A stretch of DNA of 64,000 nucleotides from Domibacillus indicus (lineage in GTDB: Bacteria > Bacillota > Bacilli > Bacillales > Domibacillaceae). The notes beneath the pieces were generated by a model. It did no database searches, was not told the origin of the DNA, and worked only from the letters and a program-made list of their open reading frames with translations. Each line of letters begins with the position of its first letter. The stretch's first letter is position 1. The stretch covers positions 186,001 through 250,000 of the forward strand of contig NZ_LAJB01000002.1 in the NCBI RefSeq assembly GCF_000970685.1, in the 5' to 3' direction. Shown here one piece after another: positions 61,535 through 64,000 of the stretch. Made by a program: the position numbers and the translations under genes.

Positions 61535-61996
61535 ATGAGTATCGTCATGATTTTATTCACCTTATTGGGAGGTATTACCTTAAGCGCCCAGTCGTCGATC
61601 AATGGAGCGTTCAGCCGAAAAGCCGGAACCATTGAAACGACCTTTTTAACGTTTATCACTGGAACCCTGTTTCTTGCCCTTTTTATTCTGTTTTTTGGCC
61701 AGGGAAACGTGCTTGGAATACTGGAAGCACCGAAATGGCAGTTAAGTGCCGCTTTTTTAGGTACGATGTATTTGCTTCTCACCGTAATGGCTGTTCCACG
61801 AATCGGGGTCATCGCGGCGAATATTGCCGGCATTATCGGCCAGCTGGTTATCGGCTTGCTGATTGATCATTTTGGCTGGTTCGGCAGTTTAGTTATCCCT
61901 TTAGATGCAAAACGCTCGTTTGCCCTGTTGTTTATGGTGATCGCTCTTTATTTTATCTACAAAGGAAACAAACGCTCCAGCGAAGAACCTTCGTAA
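61535..61996 (+). CDS. YdcZ-like DMT family transporter (DUF606), subunit 2
   Basis: 153 aa, five hydrophobic helices. It is homologous to the gene before it: TLSAQSSINGAFSRKAGTIE and GTMYLLLTVMAVPRIGVIAANIAGIIGQL align with the partner, including the IGQLV(I/M) and DHFGW/EHYGW ends. Pairing of paralogous half-transporters is typical of DMT heterodimers. TAGGAGG before the ATG. Confidence 0.88.
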   Translation: MSIVMILFTLLGGITLSAQSSINGAFSRKAGTIETTFLTFITGTLFLALFILFFGQGNVLGILEAPKWQLSAAFLGTMYLLLTVMAVPRIGVIAANIAGIIGQLVIGLLIDHFGWFGSLVIPLDAKRSFALLFMVIALYFIYKGNKRSSEEPS

Positions 61997-62004
61997 ATAA
62001 TAGA

Positions 62005-62045
62005 AAACACTGCAGCCGGGCTAAAACCGGCTGCAGTGTTTTTTT
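62005..62045. terminator. Bidirectional Rho-independent terminator
   Basis: AACACTGCAGCCGG pairs with CCGGCTGCAGTGTT around a 6-nt loop, T-run after. Between convergent operons. Confidence 0.9.
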
Positions 62046-62080
62046 ATTCCTTTTAAAAAAGCAGTGCTCTTCCTGCCCTT

Positions 62081-63049
62081 CTACATTGTAATGACAATTT
62101 TCCCCCGGGCGTGCCCTTCCGCAAAATACGTGAATGCCTCCCTCACTTCCTCGAGCCCAAACTGCCTGTCGAGAACCGGCTTTACTTTCCCGGCTTCAAT
62201 CAGGTCTTTTATCAAAAGAAGATCGTCCTGATTCGCCCGCTGCAGCAGGCTGCCGACTTTCTTTTTTTTCGTCAGCGAAATCCACGGCCCGAGCATCATC
62301 GCCTGCGCCATCTGGGCACCCGACCCGCCGATATGAACGAAGGTTCCGTTCGGGCGCAGGGCACGCTCATACGCCGAAATCGGCTGGTGCCCGTTTACGC
62401 CGGCAATTAAATCATACTGCTCCTGCCTTTCGGTAAAATTCTCTTTTTTGTAGTCAATCGCATGATCCGCCCCGATTGATCGCAATGTATCAATATTTCT
62501 CGTACTGCACACACCCGTTACCTCGGCCCCGAACGCTCTGGCAATCTGAACGGCAAAAGTGCCCACGCCTCCCGAGGCTCCGTAAATCAATACGCTTTGC
62601 CCTTCCTTGATCCCGCCTTTATTCCGCAGGCCCTGCAAGGCGGTCACAGCCGCCATCGGGACCGCGGCCGCTTCTTCAAATGAAAGATTGGAAGGCTTTT
62701 TCACCAGGGCCGTCTCCGGAACACAGGCATACTCCGCAAAGCCGCCCCAGCCCGAGCCGGACAGATCCCCAAACACCTCGTCGCCCGGCGCAAACTGTGT
62801 TACTTCTTTTCCGACCGCTTCCACCCGGCCGGCGATGTCCCCGCCCGGCACCGGATACTTTGGCCGGCGGAGGCCGAACGCAAAGCGGGCCGCAAACGGC
62901 TCTCCTTTTAACAGCACCAGATTGCCGTAATTAACCGAGGCGGCCTCCACCTTCACCAGCACCTGGCTGCCGTCCGGAACCGGCTTTTCCACCTCTTTTA
63001 CCTCCAGAACATCAGGCGGGCCGTACTTCGTATACACGATCGCTTTCAT
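62081..63049 (-). CDS. NAD(P)-dependent MDR oxidoreductase (quinone oxidoreductase-like)
   Basis: 322 aa from the ATG at 63049 (GGAGAGGAG ~8 nt upstream). GroES-like N-domain (PGGDIAGRVEAVGKEV) and Rossmann domain with the dinucleotide motif YGASGGVGTFAVQ. No structural zinc Cys cluster and no catalytic Cys/His zinc ligands, so it belongs to the zinc-independent quinone/enone reductase branch. Detoxification of quinones is plausible. Stand-alone. Confidence 0.9.
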   Translation of the reverse strand: MKAIVYTKYGPPDVLEVKEVEKPVPDGSQVLVKVEAASVNYGNLVLLKGEPFAARFAFGLRRPKYPVPGGDIAGRVEAVGKEVTQFAPGDEVFGDLSGSGWGGFAEYACVPETALVKKPSNLSFEEAAAVPMAAVTALQGLRNKGGIKEGQSVLIYGASGGVGTFAVQIARAFGAEVTGVCSTRNIDTLRSIGADHAIDYKKENFTERQEQYDLIAGVNGHQPISAYERALRPNGTFVHIGGSGAQMAQAMMLGPWISLTKKKKVGSLLQRANQDDLLLIKDLIEAGKVKPVLDRQFGLEEVREAFTYFAEGHARGKIVITM

Positions 63050-63185
63050 CACCATTTCTCCTCTCCTTTTTCATCATGGTGAATTCGTGCCAGAGGTGAA
63101 CATTTCCTATTAAAAGACAATTCCCTTACCAGGCGCTTTTTTCCTGCCAGAAAGCGGCCCCGGAACCGGCTTTAACACTGTTTAT

Positions 63186-63665
63186 TTACATATGGCCGAG
63201 GTATTCCCTCAGCTGCTTAACGGCGGATTGCTGCCACTTGCGGACTGCCGCCGGTGTAATCCCGTACTTTCTCGCAATATCCGGATTCGACAGGCCGCCG
63301 ATCACCGAGAGCCCAAACCATTCCTTCGCCCGTCCTTCAAGTCTCTCCCCGCACATCTGCACAAATGCCGCTGACTCCGGCGACAAATCCATGTCTGCTC
63401 CCTCAAACAAAGCCGTCTCACCCGTCAGCACCGTTCCGTCACTGAACGCGGCGTCTTTCGTTAACGCATTTTTCAGGCGTCCCTGAATATAAGAATACGC
63501 GTACGGCGCAAAATCGCCTTTTGTTTCATCAAACCGTGTGTATGCCTCCCACAGGGCGATCAGCCCCACCTGATGAAAATCGTCTTTGTTTTTGTAAATG
63601 TGCAGCTTGTTCATGATGCGGTGAATCATTGGGTTGTATTGCTGCGCGAGTTGTTCAAATTGCAT
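63186..63665 (-). CDS. Sigma-70 family RNA polymerase sigma factor, short (Xpf/ECF-like)
   Basis: 160 aa from the ATG at 63665; an upstream hydrophobic extension to 63785 is probably not translated. Region 2: MIHRIMNKLHIYKNKDDFHQVGLIALWEAYTRFDETKGDFAPYAYSYIQGRLKNAL. Region 4: LSNPDIARKYGITPAAVRKWQQSAVKQLREYL. No anti-sigma gene is adjacent. Phage-type factors such as PBSX Xpf have this size, and a DnaD/DnaB-like module lies 3 kb away, but a link is unproven. The promoter region has TATAAT ~30 bp before 63785. Confidence 0.8.
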   Translation of the reverse strand: MQFEQLAQQYNPMIHRIMNKLHIYKNKDDFHQVGLIALWEAYTRFDETKGDFAPYAYSYIQGRLKNALTKDAAFSDGTVLTGETALFEGADMDLSPESAAFVQMCGERLEGRAKEWFGLSVIGGLSNPDIARKYGITPAAVRKWQQSAVKQLREYLGHM

Positions 63666-64000
63666 GTGAAACATCCAATCCAGCCAGCGCCAGCCCCAAT
63701 ACTCCTTAAGGGCATGACCATCGTAGCGGATTGCCAAATAAGTGTAAATACCCACAAAAATGGGGATTGTAAAGAAAAAAATCACTCATTTTGAATGAAA
63801 CTTGCATTTCCAAAACATGCCGATTATACTACTTTCCGTCCCAAAGGAAAAATCAGGACATTCCCTTGTTTTATCCACCATTCGACATTTTTTGTAAATT
63901 AAATGTAAAGACAATATTATTTTTTCGAAGAAGAGAAAAGCAGAATTTAGTTTTCTAGGATACTATTTTTATTTTTCATTTTTAAAACCTGCCGGCATTG

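Noticed and set aside
57799-63785. Prophage covering the right end
   Set aside because: Only replication-type genes and a sigma factor are phage-like; no integrase, packaging, capsid, tail or lysis genes and no att repeats were seen. Ordinary metabolic and efflux genes lie in between.
63666-63785. N-terminal membrane extension of the sigma factor
   Set aside because: The hydrophobic stretch has no RBS and sigma factors of this type begin just before region 2; the ATG at 63665 fits the family better.
1-64000. tRNA or rRNA genes
   Set aside because: No tRNA T-arm GGTTCGA-type sequences in a cloverleaf context and no rRNA segments were recognised by eye; a dedicated tRNA scan would be needed to be certain.

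Overview
The window looks like chromosome of a spore-forming, motile member of the Bacillaceae (or a close relative in the Bacillales). Evidence is a small acid-soluble spore protein, two chemoreceptors, an IDEAL-domain protein, DbpA/YxiN- and YqiG-like proteins, GGAGG-type ribosome binding sites, sigma-A and probable sigma-B promoters, a XylR operator, a cre site and many Rho-independent terminators. G+C is moderate, with A+T-richer islands (about 5.0-6.6, 25.7-28.8, 44.8-45.5 and 51-53.4 kb). I cannot name the genus. No rRNA, tRNA, CRISPR array, complete insertion sequence or recognisable prophage structural gene was seen.

Layout. 0-9 kb: a truncated diguanylate cyclase, a HAD phosphatase, a GNAT enzyme, two chemoreceptors, a PadR/HAAS pair, a DUF2798 protein and a possible small RNA. 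9.5-14.5 kb: DEAD-box helicase dbpA, an SRPBCC protein, a SASP gene, and a run of an Rrf2 repressor, an IDEAL protein, an old-yellow-enzyme reductase and a tautomerase that suggests an electrophile response. 14.5-18 kb: an efflux cluster (MFS pump, TetR regulator, MATE pump) with the same 17-bp site before tetR and before the MATE gene. 18-29 kb: amino-acid symporter, stress-type SDR, glyoxalase-fold protein, TVP38, ZIP transporter, an SLH-anchored lytic-transglycosylase-like protein, and a MerR/GNAT/hydrolase operon with a 19-bp-spacer promoter. 29-42 kb: three GGDEF/EAL proteins, an orphan trpB, and an orphan XylE-type xylose transporter preceded by XylR and CcpA sites. The third c-di-GMP gene is preceded by a c-di-GMP-I (GEMM) riboswitch aptamer and terminator. 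42-50 kb: an SLH-MBL-LTD surface protein with a DUF3006 partner, a frameshifted pseudogene, VanZ, SDR, UlaG-like and MocR/EamA genes. 50-57 kb: an APH-like kinase, a GH35 beta-galactosidase, and an AraC/PhyH/TIM-barrel group. 57-64 kb: an orphan replication operon (HTH, DnaD-like, DnaB-like, unknown), an ArsR/YdcZ-YdcZ efflux unit, a quinone-oxidoreductase-like MDR and an orphan sigma factor.

The most striking undescribed structure is at 60484-60613, directly upstream of the replication operon. Seven decamers related to GGCGCG(A/T)TTT are arranged as four direct copies at exactly 21-bp steps, then three inverted copies also at exactly 21-bp steps. All sites would fall on about one face of the helix. 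Together with the HTH, DnaD-like and DnaB-like genes, this resembles an iteron origin or a cooperative operator, but nothing else of a phage or plasmid is nearby.

The genes connect mainly through signalling and stress themes. Four c-di-GMP enzymes, one of them under a c-di-GMP riboswitch, sit in one window with two chemoreceptors. Several small regulator/transporter units (TetR-MATE, ArsR-YdcZ, MocR-EamA, MerR-GNAT, XylR box-XylE) each carry a visible candidate operator. Several decayed or dispersed elements (a pseudogene, an APH gene remnant, three kinds of intergenic repeat) show local genome turnover.
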